Shown in pieces: positions 41,854 through 51,222 of a stretch of DNA of 64,000 nucleotides. The translations under genes and the position numbers were made by a program. Origin of the DNA: Porcincola sp945869225 (GTDB lineage: Bacteria > Bacillota > Clostridia > Lachnospirales > Lachnospiraceae); NCBI RefSeq assembly GCF_052118625.1, contig NZ_JBQKGW010000017.1, positions 5,480 through 69,479 on the forward strand, written 5' to 3'. The notes beneath the pieces were generated by a model. It saw only the letters and a list, made by a program, of their open reading frames with translations, did no database searches and was not told the origin of the DNA. Each line of letters begins with the position of its first letter. Position 1 is the first letter of the stretch.

Positions 41854-43542
41854 ATGACGGTCAGAACGGATATCGAGATTGCTCAGGCTGCTGAAATCAG
41901 GCCGATCAGGGAGATTGCAGAGAAACTTGGCATAGATGAAAAATATCTGGATTTATATGGAGCGTATAAGGCGAAGATCGACAACCGGCTTCTGAAAGAT
42001 CAGAAAGACAAGCCGGATGGAAAGCTGATCCTCGTGACAGCCATCACACCGACACCGGCTGGTGAGGGGAAAACGACGACCTCTGTTGGCCTGGCAGATG
42101 GGCTTTCCGTGATCGGAAAGAAGGCCTGTGCAGTTCTCAGGGAACCATCGCTGGGACCGGTATTTGGGCTCAAGGGCGGTGCAGCAGGCGGCGGATACGC
42201 GCAGGTTGTTCCGATGGAGGATATCAACCTTCATTTCACGGGAGATTTCCATGCGATCGGCGCAGCAAACAATCTGCTCGCGGCCATGATTGATAACTCA
42301 ATCTATCATGGCAATCCGCTGAACATAGATCCGAGAAAGATTACCTGGAAAAGATGTGTGGACATGAACGACCGTCAGCTGCGGTTTATTGTTGACGGAT
42401 TGGGCGGAAAAGCCAATGGAGTGCCCAGAGAGGATGGATACGATATCACGGTTGCATCGGAGGTGATGGCGGTCCTGTGTCTTTCCTCTGATCTTTCGGA
42501 CCTGAAAAAAAGACTTTCAAAACTGATTATCGGATATACCTATGGGAAGCTTTCGGAACAGAAACCTGTGACGGCGGGCGATCTGCATGCGGAAGGCGCG
42601 ATGGCGGCGCTTTTAAAGGACGCAATCCGCCCCAATCTGGTTCAGACACTGGAACATACACCTGTGATTATCCATGGCGGCCCGTTTGCAAACATTGCAC
42701 ATGGCTGTAATTCTGTGATCGCGACAAAGATGGGCATGAAACTGGCGGATTACACCGTTACGGAAGCTGGCTTTGGCGCAGACCTGGGAGCTGAGAAGTT
42801 CCTGGACATCAAGTGCAGAAAAGCCGGGATACATCCTGATGCCGTAGTCGTGGTGGCGACGATACGTGCGCTCAAGATGCATGGAGGAAAGGCAAAGGAC
42901 CAGCTTGGCGAGGAAGATCTCCAGGCACTGAAGGAAGGGCTTCCGAATCTGCTCCGGCATGTCAGCAATATCCGGGATGTCTTTGGGCTGCCCTGCGTGG
43001 TCGCGCTGAATGCATTTCCAACAGATACACAAAAAGAGTGGGAGCTGGTTGAAACAGAATGCAGAAAGCGTGGCGTGAATGTCGTTCTGTCTGAGGCGTG
43101 GGCCAAGGGCGGGAAAGGCAGTAAGGGGCTTGCGGAGGAAGTCGTCAGACTGTGTGAAGAGCCGAATCATTTCCGGTATGCCTATGCGCTTGAAGGAACG
43201 ATTGCAGAGCGGATTGATCAGATTGTCCGGACGGTTTACAGAGGAGACGGCGCTTTGCTGAGTGATGCTGCGGTAAAGGAGGCAGTACAGATTGAGAGGA
43301 TGGGCTTTGGAAATCTTCCCGTCTGTATGGCAAAGACACAGTATTCATTCTCAGATGACCCGAAGAAACTTGGGGCTCCTGAGCATTTCCGTGTAACAGT
43401 CCGCAGCCTCAGGGTGAATGCCGGTGCAGGTTTTATCGTGGCGCTGACCGGCGACATTATGACGATGCCTGGTCTGCCGACACATCCGGCAGCAGAGAAT
43501 ATTGATGTTGATGAAAACGGAAAGATCACTGGACTGTTCTGA
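41854..43542 (+). CDS. fhs: Formate-tetrahydrofolate ligase
   Basis: Makes 10-formyl-tetrahydrofolate from formate and ATP, the entry to the methyl branch of the Wood-Ljungdahl route and to purine synthesis. The phosphate loop is TPAGEGKTTTSVGLADGL near residue 68; REPSLGPVFGLKGGAAGGGY and FTGDFHAIGAANNLL are signature blocks. 562 residues is standard. GGGAGGTAGG lies before the ATG. hisA-like, MetH-activation and metH genes follow on the same strand. It does not by itself show that the organism is an acetogen. Confidence 0.97.
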   Translation: MTVRTDIEIAQAAEIRPIREIAEKLGIDEKYLDLYGAYKAKIDNRLLKDQKDKPDGKLILVTAITPTPAGEGKTTTSVGLADGLSVIGKKACAVLREPSLGPVFGLKGGAAGGGYAQVVPMEDINLHFTGDFHAIGAANNLLAAMIDNSIYHGNPLNIDPRKITWKRCVDMNDRQLRFIVDGLGGKANGVPREDGYDITVASEVMAVLCLSSDLSDLKKRLSKLIIGYTYGKLSEQKPVTAGDLHAEGAMAALLKDAIRPNLVQTLEHTPVIIHGGPFANIAHGCNSVIATKMGMKLADYTVTEAGFGADLGAEKFLDIKCRKAGIHPDAVVVVATIRALKMHGGKAKDQLGEEDLQALKEGLPNLLRHVSNIRDVFGLPCVVALNAFPTDTQKEWELVETECRKRGVNVVLSEAWAKGGKGSKGLAEEVVRLCEEPNHFRYAYALEGTIAERIDQIVRTVYRGDGALLSDAAVKEAVQIERMGFGNLPVCMAKTQYSFSDDPKKLGAPEHFRVTVRSLRVNAGAGFIVALTGDIMTMPGLPTHPAAENIDVDENGKITGLF

Positions 43543-43551
43543 GGTAGTGCG

Positions 43552-44355
43552 ATGAGACTTCGTCCCTGTATCGATATCCATAATGGAAAAGTAAAACAGA
43601 TTGTCGGTGGCTCGCTCAGAGACGACGGAAACTGCGCCATCGAGAATTTCGTGGCGGAGAAATCAGCGGCGGATTTTGCGCGTTTTTATCACAAGGACCA
43701 TCTGAAGGGCGGCCATATCATCCTTCTGAATCCAGCCGGGTCGCCATATTATGAGACGAGCAGAAATGCGGCACTCGAGGCGCTTCATGCAGAACCGGGA
43801 GACTTCAGTCTTGGAGGAGGGGTGACTCCGGAGAATGCGTGGGACTATCTGAATGCGGGAGCGTCCCACGTCATTGTGACTTCATACGTTTTTTCGGAAG
43901 GGCGGTTTAACCGTCAGCATCTTGAACAGATGGTTTCAGCGGTAGGGAAAAAACATCTGATTCTGGACTTGTCATGCAGACGAAAGGATGATGGGTTTTA
44001 TATTGTTACAGATCGGTGGCAGAAGTGGTCAGATGTGAAGCTGAGTGTTCATGTTCTGAGAAAACTGTCCGAATTCTGCGATGAATTTCTCATCCATGGA
44101 GTGGATGCGGAGGGAAGGCAGAGTGGGCCGCAGCTGGAACTAGTCGATTTGATTGCAGCGGCGTTCACAGGGGAGAAGCAATGGCTTTTTCCGGTTACAT
44201 ATGCAGGCGGGATCGGAAGTTTTCAGGATCTTGAAGCAGTCCGGAATCATGGGAAAGGCATGGTCGATGTGACGATCGGAAGTGCGCTGGACTTATTCGG
44301 GGGCAGAATGGCGTATCGGAGCATTCTTGAGATGTGCGGAAGGGAAACGAAATAA
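43552..44355 (+). CDS. hisA: ProFAR isomerase, HisA-like (eukaryote-type)
   Basis: A 267-residue TIM-barrel protein starting MRLRPCIDIHNGKVKQIVGG, with GGHIILLNPAGSPYY, FSLGGGVTPENAW, DLSCRRKDDGFYIVTDRWQKW, and TYAGGIGSFQDLE. The general layout is HisA, which isomerises ProFAR to PRFAR in histidine synthesis; the WQKW segment and overall length resemble the separate HisA type known from fungi, plants and some bacteria. The other his genes are absent here: it sits 9 nt after fhs and before the MetH partner gene. GAGGTAG precedes the ATG. Confidence 0.82.
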   Translation: MRLRPCIDIHNGKVKQIVGGSLRDDGNCAIENFVAEKSAADFARFYHKDHLKGGHIILLNPAGSPYYETSRNAALEALHAEPGDFSLGGGVTPENAWDYLNAGASHVIVTSYVFSEGRFNRQHLEQMVSAVGKKHLILDLSCRRKDDGFYIVTDRWQKWSDVKLSVHVLRKLSEFCDEFLIHGVDAEGRQSGPQLELVDLIAAAFTGEKQWLFPVTYAGGIGSFQDLEAVRNHGKGMVDVTIGSALDLFGGRMAYRSILEMCGRETK

Positions 44356-44388
44356 CCGACGCTGTAATTTCAGCGGCCGGAGGGCCTT

Positions 44389-45117
44389 TTGCGAGCAGAG
44401 ATTTTTCTAGACAACATTAGACGAGCAATGAATATGACAGGAAATCCAGAAGAACTGAAGGTCAACAGACAGGAAATTTACAGATATCTTGGGATTCGGA
44501 ACGGAGAACCGGATCAGGCAACACAGGCATTGGTGGAGAGTGTTCTCAAGGAGCTGGCAGATAACGTACAGCTGAGAGAATTTCATCAGATGTTTCCACT
44601 GCATGTTCCGCAGGACGAGCTTCATACGATTGACATGACTTGTTTCCGGACACACAGCCGCAGCCTGGAAAAAAACCTGAGAGGATGCAGCGATATCATT
44701 GTGATGGCCGCTACGATAGGGACGAAGGTCGATCTGCTGCTGCACAGGTACAGTCTGACAAATGCAAGCCGGGGGGTTGTGATGCAGGCAGCATCGGCGG
44801 CCATGATCGAAGCGTGGTGCAATCTGGCAAACGATGCCATCAGGACAGAGGCGGCAGGCCGAGGGCTGTATCTCAGACCGCGGTTTTCGCCGGGCTATGG
44901 AGATTTCCCGCTTGACAATCAGCGGGATATTTTTCAAGCTCTTCAGGTTGAAAAGAGGGTCGGAATCGCACTGACTGAGTCTCTGCTGATGATTCCAAGC
45001 AAGTCTGTAACAGCTGTGATTGGGGCGGGAAGAGAGCATTTGCCTTGCGTCAGAGAAGGATGTGAGGTGTGCGGCAAGGTGGACTGTCTCTATCGCAGAA
45101 ATTCATCAGCCGGATAA
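44389..45117 (+). CDS. Methionine synthase reactivation-domain protein
   Basis: A 242-residue standalone homologue of the C-terminal activation domain of MetH, which binds SAM and re-methylates oxidised cobalamin. The signature RPRFSPGYGDFPL (RxxPGY) and the VIGAGREHLPCVREGCEVCGKVDC tail with clustered cysteines are seen. The start is TTG at 44389, 4 nt after GGAGGG; the first in-frame ATG (44428) has no site. The next gene, metH, lacks this domain, so the two proteins together make up a full enzyme. Confidence 0.88.
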   Translation: MRAEIFLDNIRRAMNMTGNPEELKVNRQEIYRYLGIRNGEPDQATQALVESVLKELADNVQLREFHQMFPLHVPQDELHTIDMTCFRTHSRSLEKNLRGCSDIIVMAATIGTKVDLLLHRYSLTNASRGVVMQAASAAMIEAWCNLANDAIRTEAAGRGLYLRPRFSPGYGDFPLDNQRDIFQALQVEKRVGIALTESLLMIPSKSVTAVIGAGREHLPCVREGCEVCGKVDCLYRRNSSAG

Positions 45118-45186
45118 GCACACGGGAGAACGATGAGATCATTTTCAACAGGGGGCTGTCAGCCAGACCCGGGAACAGGAGAACAC

Positions 45187-47694
45187 ATGGATATACGTAG
45201 AACGATGAAGGAAAGAATCATCCTGTTTGATGGGGCGATGGGCACGATGCTCCAGAAGGCAGGAATCGGGCTGGGAGAACTTCCGGAGTCGTGGAACCTG
45301 CTGCATCCGGATACAGTCATCCAGATTCATAAGGATTATCTGGATGCCGGAGCGGACATGATCAGTACCAACACATTTGGAGCGAACCGGCTGAAGATCC
45401 GGGGAGATGAATTTACGCTCAGTCAGGTTGTCAAGGGTGCCTTCGACTGCGCACACAAGGCAGTGCGGCAGGCTGGACACGGACTGGTTGCACTCGATCT
45501 GGGACCGACCGGAAGACTTCTGAAACCGATGGGAGATCTCGACTTCGAGGAAGCTGTCTCAGTTTATGCAGAGGTGGTAGAGCTTGGTGTCCAATATGGC
45601 GCGGATGCAATCCTGATTGAGACAATGAGCGATATGCATGAGCTCAAGGCAGCTGTTCTGGCTGCCAAGGAACACTCATCCCTGCCTGTGTTTGCAACCT
45701 GTGTTTTTGATGAATCCGGGAAGATGCTGACAGGCGGAACTCCGAAAGCGGTTGTTGCAATGCTGGAAGGGCTGCATGTAGATGCACTTGGAACGAACTG
45801 TTCGCTTGGCCCGAGACAGATGTTGAAGACTGCCAGGGAACTGCTTCGATATGCATCTGTTCCTGTTATCTGTACACCGAATGCCGGACTGCCGAGATCA
45901 GAGAACGGGGAAACGGTCTATGACGTCGGGCCAGAGGAATTTGCGGAGGATATCTCTGACCTTCTTGATGCAGGGGTATCTGCGGTCGGAGGATGCTGCG
46001 GTACGACACCGGGTCATATACGGGCCGTGAAAAAAGTGACTGAGGGACGAAAAGCTCCGGTCATCGTTCAGAAACAGGAGACAATCGTTACCTCGTACGC
46101 AGTTGCACAGACAATCGGGAAAAGGCCGGTCATCGTCGGAGAAAGGATCAATCCGACCGGTAAAAAGAAGATGGCACAGGCTCTCCGGGATCAGAACTAT
46201 AGTTATATCCTTGACATGGCACTTGAACAGCAGGGGAAGGGTGCCCATATTCTGGATGTCAATGTCGGGGTACCGGGAACAGATGAGACAAGCGCACTCT
46301 GTGAAACAATCCGGCAGATTCAGAGCATTTCGGAGCTGCCGCTTCAGATCGACACATCCAGCATCCAGGCAATGGAAGCGGCGATGCGGGTCTACAACGG
46401 AAAGCCGATGGTGAATTCTGTTTCCGGGAAAAAGGAGAGTATGGATGCAGTCTTTCCGCTGGTTAAAAAATACGGAGGTGTTATTGTAGCCCTGGCACTT
46501 GATGAGAACGGTATTCCAGACACTTCAGAAGGACGTGTCAGAGTAGCAGGTAAAATTCTCGAGGAAGCGAAGAAATACGGAATTCCGGAAAAGGATATTA
46601 TCATTGACTGCCTCTGCATGACGGTCAGTGCGGATCCCAGCGGCGCACTGGTGACGCTTGACACCTTGAAGAGGGTTCATGAGGAGCTGAAAGCGAAGAC
46701 AATTCTTGGCGTTTCCAACATTTCATTCGGACTTCCGCAGCGGGCGTTCATTAACCAGACCTTCTTTACAATGGCGCTTCAGAATGGACTGAATGCTGCG
46801 ATTATCAATCCGTGCTCAGAGGGAATGAAGGCAGCCTTTGATGCATATATGGTGCTGACTGCAGAGGATGAGAACTGCGGTGCATATATCAGCTCCTATG
46901 CTGATTTCAAGCCAGCGCTTCCGAAGGGAGCTGTGTGGGAGGAAGACCTCAGAAAAATCCTGAAAGAAGGGAGCACTTCTGATTTTGACTTTGACACCGC
47001 AAAGGCTGGGAAAAAGATAGAGAAGAATCAGAGATCTTTAAGCGGCAATGCAGAGTTGACAGAGAATCCGGATGCAGCCCGGCTGATTCAGTGCATCAGG
47101 AAGGGACTTCGGGAGGAAGCTCAGAAGTCTGCGGAAGCTCTGCTGCAATCCCGGGAGGCTCTGGAGATCATCAATCAGTGCATGATTCCGGCATTGAATG
47201 AGGTCGGAAAGGATTTTGAGCAGGGAAAAGTCTTTCTTCCGCAGCTTTTGATGAGCGCTGAGGCCGCAAGAGGAGTATTTGCGGTATTGAAAGAGAGGAT
47301 GGAGGCCTCCGGGCAGGGAGGAAACAGGCGTGGGAGCGTGATCCTTGCGACTGTGAAGGGAGATATCCATGATATCGGAAAAAACATCGTAAAAGTGCTC
47401 CTGGAGAGCTACCGGTTTGATGTGATCGATCTGGGCAGGGATGTTCCGCCGGAGACGGTTGTGGAGACTGCAGTCAGGCGGAAGGTCAGACTTGTCGGCC
47501 TTTCTGCTCTGATGACGACAACCGTCGCGAACATGGAGGAGACCATCCGTCAGCTTCATGAGAAAGCGCCGGATGTGAAGATCATGGTCGGAGGTGCCGT
47601 GATGACAGAGCGCTATGCAGCTTCTATTCATGCGGATCGGTATTGCAAAGATGCGATGGCCTCCGTTCAATATGCGGAAGAAGTTCTGGGATAA
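45187..47694 (+). CDS. metH: Cobalamin-dependent methionine synthase, short form
   Basis: An 835-residue MetH. Domains in order: homocysteine-binding (LFDGAMGTML; zinc cysteines in GTNCSLGP and GGCCGTTPGHI), pterin-binding (GERINPTGKKKMAQAL), cobalamin cap (ESAEALL-like helices) and cobalamin-binding with DIHDIGKNIV, whose His ligates cobalt. The activation domain is missing and is supplied by the gene at 44389. The start at 45187 (MDIRRTMKERIILF) has CAGGAGAA upstream; the frame is open to 45133 but that part is unrelated. It uses the one-carbon units made by glyA and fhs. Confidence 0.95.
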   Translation: MDIRRTMKERIILFDGAMGTMLQKAGIGLGELPESWNLLHPDTVIQIHKDYLDAGADMISTNTFGANRLKIRGDEFTLSQVVKGAFDCAHKAVRQAGHGLVALDLGPTGRLLKPMGDLDFEEAVSVYAEVVELGVQYGADAILIETMSDMHELKAAVLAAKEHSSLPVFATCVFDESGKMLTGGTPKAVVAMLEGLHVDALGTNCSLGPRQMLKTARELLRYASVPVICTPNAGLPRSENGETVYDVGPEEFAEDISDLLDAGVSAVGGCCGTTPGHIRAVKKVTEGRKAPVIVQKQETIVTSYAVAQTIGKRPVIVGERINPTGKKKMAQALRDQNYSYILDMALEQQGKGAHILDVNVGVPGTDETSALCETIRQIQSISELPLQIDTSSIQAMEAAMRVYNGKPMVNSVSGKKESMDAVFPLVKKYGGVIVALALDENGIPDTSEGRVRVAGKILEEAKKYGIPEKDIIIDCLCMTVSADPSGALVTLDTLKRVHEELKAKTILGVSNISFGLPQRAFINQTFFTMALQNGLNAAIINPCSEGMKAAFDAYMVLTAEDENCGAYISSYADFKPALPKGAVWEEDLRKILKEGSTSDFDFDTAKAGKKIEKNQRSLSGNAELTENPDAARLIQCIRKGLREEAQKSAEALLQSREALEIINQCMIPALNEVGKDFEQGKVFLPQLLMSAEAARGVFAVLKERMEASGQGGNRRGSVILATVKGDIHDIGKNIVKVLLESYRFDVIDLGRDVPPETVVETAVRRKVRLVGLSALMTTTVANMEETIRQLHEKAPDVKIMVGGAVMTERYAASIHADRYCKDAMASVQYAEEVLG

Positions 47695-47732
47695 CGGGAA
47701 TTGTGAAATATGCCAATCTTCAAATGGACGTG

Positions 47733-47761
47733 TTGTTCATACACGTTTGCTGTAGTATAAT
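47733..47761 (+). promoter_or_regulatory. Sigma-A promoter of hpf
   Basis: TTGTTC (47733-47738), 17-nt spacer, consensus TATAAT (47756-47761). The leader is about 28 nt and carries AAAGGAGG. Confidence 0.78.
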
Positions 47762-47796
47762 AATTGTAAGAAAATTCCCCAAAGGAGGCTGTGCTT

Positions 47797-48321
47797 ATGA
47801 GATTTACAATCAGCGGAAAAAACATTGATGTGACAGAATCCATGAGAAGGTCGGTCACGGAAAAACTTGGGAAGCTGGAGCGCTACTTTACAGAGGACAC
47901 GCAGGTAATCGTCACGATGAGTGTCGAGAAAGATCGCCAGAAGATTGAGGTGACCATCCCGATGCGGGGAACCGTCATCAGATCTGAACAAGTCTCGAAT
48001 GATATGTATGTTTCGATTGACCTGGTTGAGGAAGTAATTGAACGGCAGCTTCGAAGATATAAGCAGAAGCTGATCGAGGGACACAGGGATGGAAGCTTCA
48101 GAAGAGAGTTTATTGAAAAGGAAACGGAACCGGTCGAGGAGATCCGGATTGCCCGTACAAAGAAGTTTGACATTAAACCGATGTATCCGGAGGATGCCTG
48201 TGTTCAGATGGAGCTGCTCGGGCACAGCTTCTACGTTTTCCGCAATGCGGAGACAGATGAGACCAATGTTGTCTACAAACGCAAGGGCGGGACATATGGT
48301 CTGATTGAACCGGAGGATTAA
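47797..48321 (+). CDS. hpf: Ribosome hibernation promoting factor, long form
   Basis: A 174-residue long-form HPF that dimerises 70S ribosomes in stationary phase. The N-terminal domain (MRFTISGKNIDVTESMRRSV) binds the decoding region; the C-terminal dimerisation domain is VRTKKF-like IARTKKFDIKPMYPEDACVQ followed by LLGHSFYVFRNAETDE. ATG at 47797 is 8 nt after AAAGGAGG; a GTG two codons earlier is too close to it. It is monocistronic with its own promoter and a stem-loop after it. Confidence 0.95.
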   Translation: MRFTISGKNIDVTESMRRSVTEKLGKLERYFTEDTQVIVTMSVEKDRQKIEVTIPMRGTVIRSEQVSNDMYVSIDLVEEVIERQLRRYKQKLIEGHRDGSFRREFIEKETEPVEEIRIARTKKFDIKPMYPEDACVQMELLGHSFYVFRNAETDETNVVYKRKGGTYGLIEPED

Positions 48322-48347
48322 CAGATCGCTGAGTGACAGATGAGATG

Positions 48348-48398
48348 ACTGCCGACTCTGTTTCCCTTTTGACAGAAGGAACAGAGCCGGCAGTTTCT
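48348..48398 (+). terminator. Long stem-loop after hpf, probable terminator
   Basis: A 15-bp stem with one mismatch (48348-48362 with 48380-48394) and a 17-nt loop, followed by a weak T-rich tail (TTTCTGTC). It lies 26 nt after hpf and ahead of the secA promoter. Confidence 0.5.
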
Positions 48399-48439
48399 GT
48401 CACACTCTGTTCACATGTCATATCATTTTCTGTCAAATA

Positions 48440-48469
48440 TTGTCACTTCTGCCTCCCATATGTTAGAAT
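48440..48469 (+). promoter_or_regulatory. Sigma-A promoter of secA
   Basis: TTGTCA (48440-48445), 18-nt spacer, TAGAAT (48464-48469). The leader before the secA ATG is about 80 nt. Confidence 0.62.
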
Positions 48470-48554
48470 AAAACAGATTAGGTTCATTGAATATGTAAAC
48501 GAAAGCAGCCGGGGAGCAATTGCGGGGCCGGCGGTCAAAGGAGCAGAAAAATAT

Positions 48555-51134
48555 ATGGGATTCGCAGATAAGATTTTCGGTACACATTCTGACCGGGAAT
48601 TAAAAAGGATCATGCCGCTTGTAAACAAGGTCGAATCGCTTCGGCCGGCGATGCAGGCTCTGTCAGATGCTGAGTTGAAGGCCAAGACAGATGAGTACAG
48701 AAAACGTTATCAGGATGGGGAAACGCTTGATCAGCTTCTGCCTGAGGCATTTGCAACTGTCAGGGAAGCTGCAAAAAGAGTGATTGGCCTTGAGCCATAC
48801 CGCGTACAGATCATCGGCGGAATCATTCTCCATCAGGGGCGGATAGCGGAGATGAAGACAGGTGAAGGAAAGACCCTCGTCTCCACACTTCCAGCTTATT
48901 TGAATTCTCTGACTGGTCAGGGCGTTCATATCGTGACGGTGAACGATTATCTGGCAAAGCGTGACCATGACTGGATGGCGCCGGTCCATGAGTTCCTTGG
49001 GGTGTCCTGTGGCGTCATCCAGAATTCGATGGAGTCACAGGAGAGACGTGCAGAGTATGCGAAGGACATCACATACGTAACGAACAACGAGGATGGATTT
49101 GACTATCTTCGTGACAACATGGTTATTTATAAGGACAGGCTGGTCCAGAGAGAGCTGAACTATGCCATCATTGACGAGGTTGACTCTGTCCTTATTGATG
49201 AAGCCAGGACGCCTTTGATTATCTCCGGCCAGAGCGGAAAGTCGACAAAGCTGTACGAGGTCTGTGATGTGCTGGCCGGTCAGCTTCAGAGGGGGGAGGC
49301 AAGCGGCGAGGTCACAAAGATGACCGCAATTATGGGCGAGGAGATCACTGAAACGGGTGATTTCATCGTGAATGAGAAGGATAAGATCGTCACACTGACG
49401 CAGCAGGGAATCGAGAAGTGTGAGAAGTTCTTCCATATCAACAACCTGTCTGACCCGGAAAATATTGAGATTCAGAACAACATCATTCTTGCGCTGCGTG
49501 CGCATAATCTGATGTTCCGTGATCGTGATTATATTGTGAAGGATGACGAAGTCCTGATTGTCGATGAGTTCACAGGACGTGTACTTCCGGGAAGACGTTA
49601 TTCTGACGGCCTTCACCAGGCAATTGAGGCGAAGGAGCACGTCAAGATCAAGAGAGAGTCGAAAACACTTGCCACCATCACGTTCCAGAACTTCTTCAAC
49701 AAATACGCGAAGAAAGCCGGTATGACCGGTACGGCGCTCACAGAGGAAGAGGAGTTCAGAGACATCTATGGAATGGATGTCATTGTCATTCCGACAAATA
49801 AGCCGGTCATTCGAAAAGACCTGGACGATGCCGTCTATATGACAAAAAAGGAAAAGTACAAGGCGGTGGTTGAGCGGATCAAGACAGCCCATGAGAAGCA
49901 TCAGCCTGTCCTGGTCGGCACGATCACGATTGAGGTTTCCGAGCTTCTCTCTGACATGCTGCGCAGGGAGGGGATCCCGCATAACGTGCTGAATGCGAAG
50001 TTCCATGAACAGGAGGCAGCCATCATCAAGGATGCCGGTATTCATGATGCGGTCACCATTGCAACCAACATGGCAGGCCGTGGTACCGATATCAAGCTGG
50101 ATGAGGAGGCAAAGAATGCCGGCGGTCTGCTTGTAATCGGCACAGAGCGGCATGAGTCCCGACGGATCGATAACCAGCTGCGTGGCCGTTCCGGCCGTCA
50201 GGGCGACCCTGGTGAGTCCCAGTTCTACATTTCACTGGAGGATGACCTGATGCGGCTGTTTGGCTCTGATAAGATGATGAGCACATTCAGGGCACTTGGC
50301 GTCCATGAGGGTGAACAGATTCAGCATAAGATGCTGTCCAATGCCATTGAAAAGGCGCAGAAGAAGATTGAGTCGAATAACTTTGCAATCAGAAAGAACC
50401 TGCTGGAGTATGACCAGGTCAACAATGAGCAGCGGGAAATTATCTATGCTGAACGCCGCAAGGTTCTGGACGGCGATAACATGAAGGCTTCGATTATGAA
50501 AATGATCGAGGATTGTGTCAATGAAGGTGTGGATCGTGTTGTCAGCGATGAGAAGAGCTCTGGTGACGACAAGCCGGATCTGGAGGAGCTCAATAACCTG
50601 ATATGTCCTGTCATTCCGCTTCCGCCGATTACGGAAGAAACAATAAAGGGGCAGTCCGCACGTGAGATTAAGGAAAAGCTGATCAAGGAAGCGGATGACC
50701 TTTATGAGGCGAAGGAGAAAGAGCTGACAGATGCTGGCGCTGATATTCGTGAAATCGAGCGTGTCGTTCTGCTGAAGTCGGTGGATACGCACTGGATGAA
50801 TCATATTGATGACATGGATCAGCTGCGCCAGTCGATCGGACTTGCAGCATACGGGCAGAAGGATCCGCTTGTCCAGTACAAGATGATCGGATACGATATG
50901 TTCAATGAGATGACAACCTCCATCCAGAATGATACGCTGAAGATGATGTTCCATGTTCAGGTACAGCAGAAGGTGGAACGAGAGGAGGTCGCCAAGGTAA
51001 CCGGTACGAATCGGGATGATTCCGCACAGAAGCAGCCGGTGAAACGCAAGGCTAAAAAGATTTATCCGAATGACCCGTGCCCGTGCGGGAGCGGCCTGAA
51101 ATACAAGCAGTGCCACGGAAGAAAGCCGGTCTGA
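48555..51134 (+). CDS. secA: Preprotein translocase ATPase SecA
   Basis: The motor of Sec export, 859 residues. Walker A is MKTGEGKTLVS, Walker B and following residues are IIDEVDSVLIDEARTPLIIS, with AGMTGTA, TNMAGRGTDIKL and QLRGRSGRQGDPGES helicase blocks. The C-terminal zinc motif NDPCPCGSGLKYKQCHG is intact. The start at 48555 (MGFADKIFGTHSDRELKRI) is the family N-terminus with AAAGGAG upstream; the frame is open to 48333 but covers the promoter. prfB follows, as in Bacillus. Confidence 0.97.
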   Translation: MGFADKIFGTHSDRELKRIMPLVNKVESLRPAMQALSDAELKAKTDEYRKRYQDGETLDQLLPEAFATVREAAKRVIGLEPYRVQIIGGIILHQGRIAEMKTGEGKTLVSTLPAYLNSLTGQGVHIVTVNDYLAKRDHDWMAPVHEFLGVSCGVIQNSMESQERRAEYAKDITYVTNNEDGFDYLRDNMVIYKDRLVQRELNYAIIDEVDSVLIDEARTPLIISGQSGKSTKLYEVCDVLAGQLQRGEASGEVTKMTAIMGEEITETGDFIVNEKDKIVTLTQQGIEKCEKFFHINNLSDPENIEIQNNIILALRAHNLMFRDRDYIVKDDEVLIVDEFTGRVLPGRRYSDGLHQAIEAKEHVKIKRESKTLATITFQNFFNKYAKKAGMTGTALTEEEEFRDIYGMDVIVIPTNKPVIRKDLDDAVYMTKKEKYKAVVERIKTAHEKHQPVLVGTITIEVSELLSDMLRREGIPHNVLNAKFHEQEAAIIKDAGIHDAVTIATNMAGRGTDIKLDEEAKNAGGLLVIGTERHESRRIDNQLRGRSGRQGDPGESQFYISLEDDLMRLFGSDKMMSTFRALGVHEGEQIQHKMLSNAIEKAQKKIESNNFAIRKNLLEYDQVNNEQREIIYAERRKVLDGDNMKASIMKMIEDCVNEGVDRVVSDEKSSGDDKPDLEELNNLICPVIPLPPITEETIKGQSAREIKEKLIKEADDLYEAKEKELTDAGADIREIERVVLLKSVDTHWMNHIDDMDQLRQSIGLAAYGQKDPLVQYKMIGYDMFNEMTTSIQNDTLKMMFHVQVQQKVEREEVAKVTGTNRDDSAQKQPVKRKAKKIYPNDPCPCGSGLKYKQCHGRKPV

Positions 51135-51222
51135 CGCGGAAGGACTGGACCAGTATCTGAAGCCAGAAGGCAGAAACAGCCCTGGCTGGATCGCTATGTG
51201 TATAGGAAAGAGAGATTGACAA

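Noticed and set aside
49035..50153. 372-codon minus-strand frame inside secA
   Set aside because: It is antisense to a certain gene with intact motifs, has no ribosome binding site and no recognisable protein features; long antisense frames are common in this codon usage.
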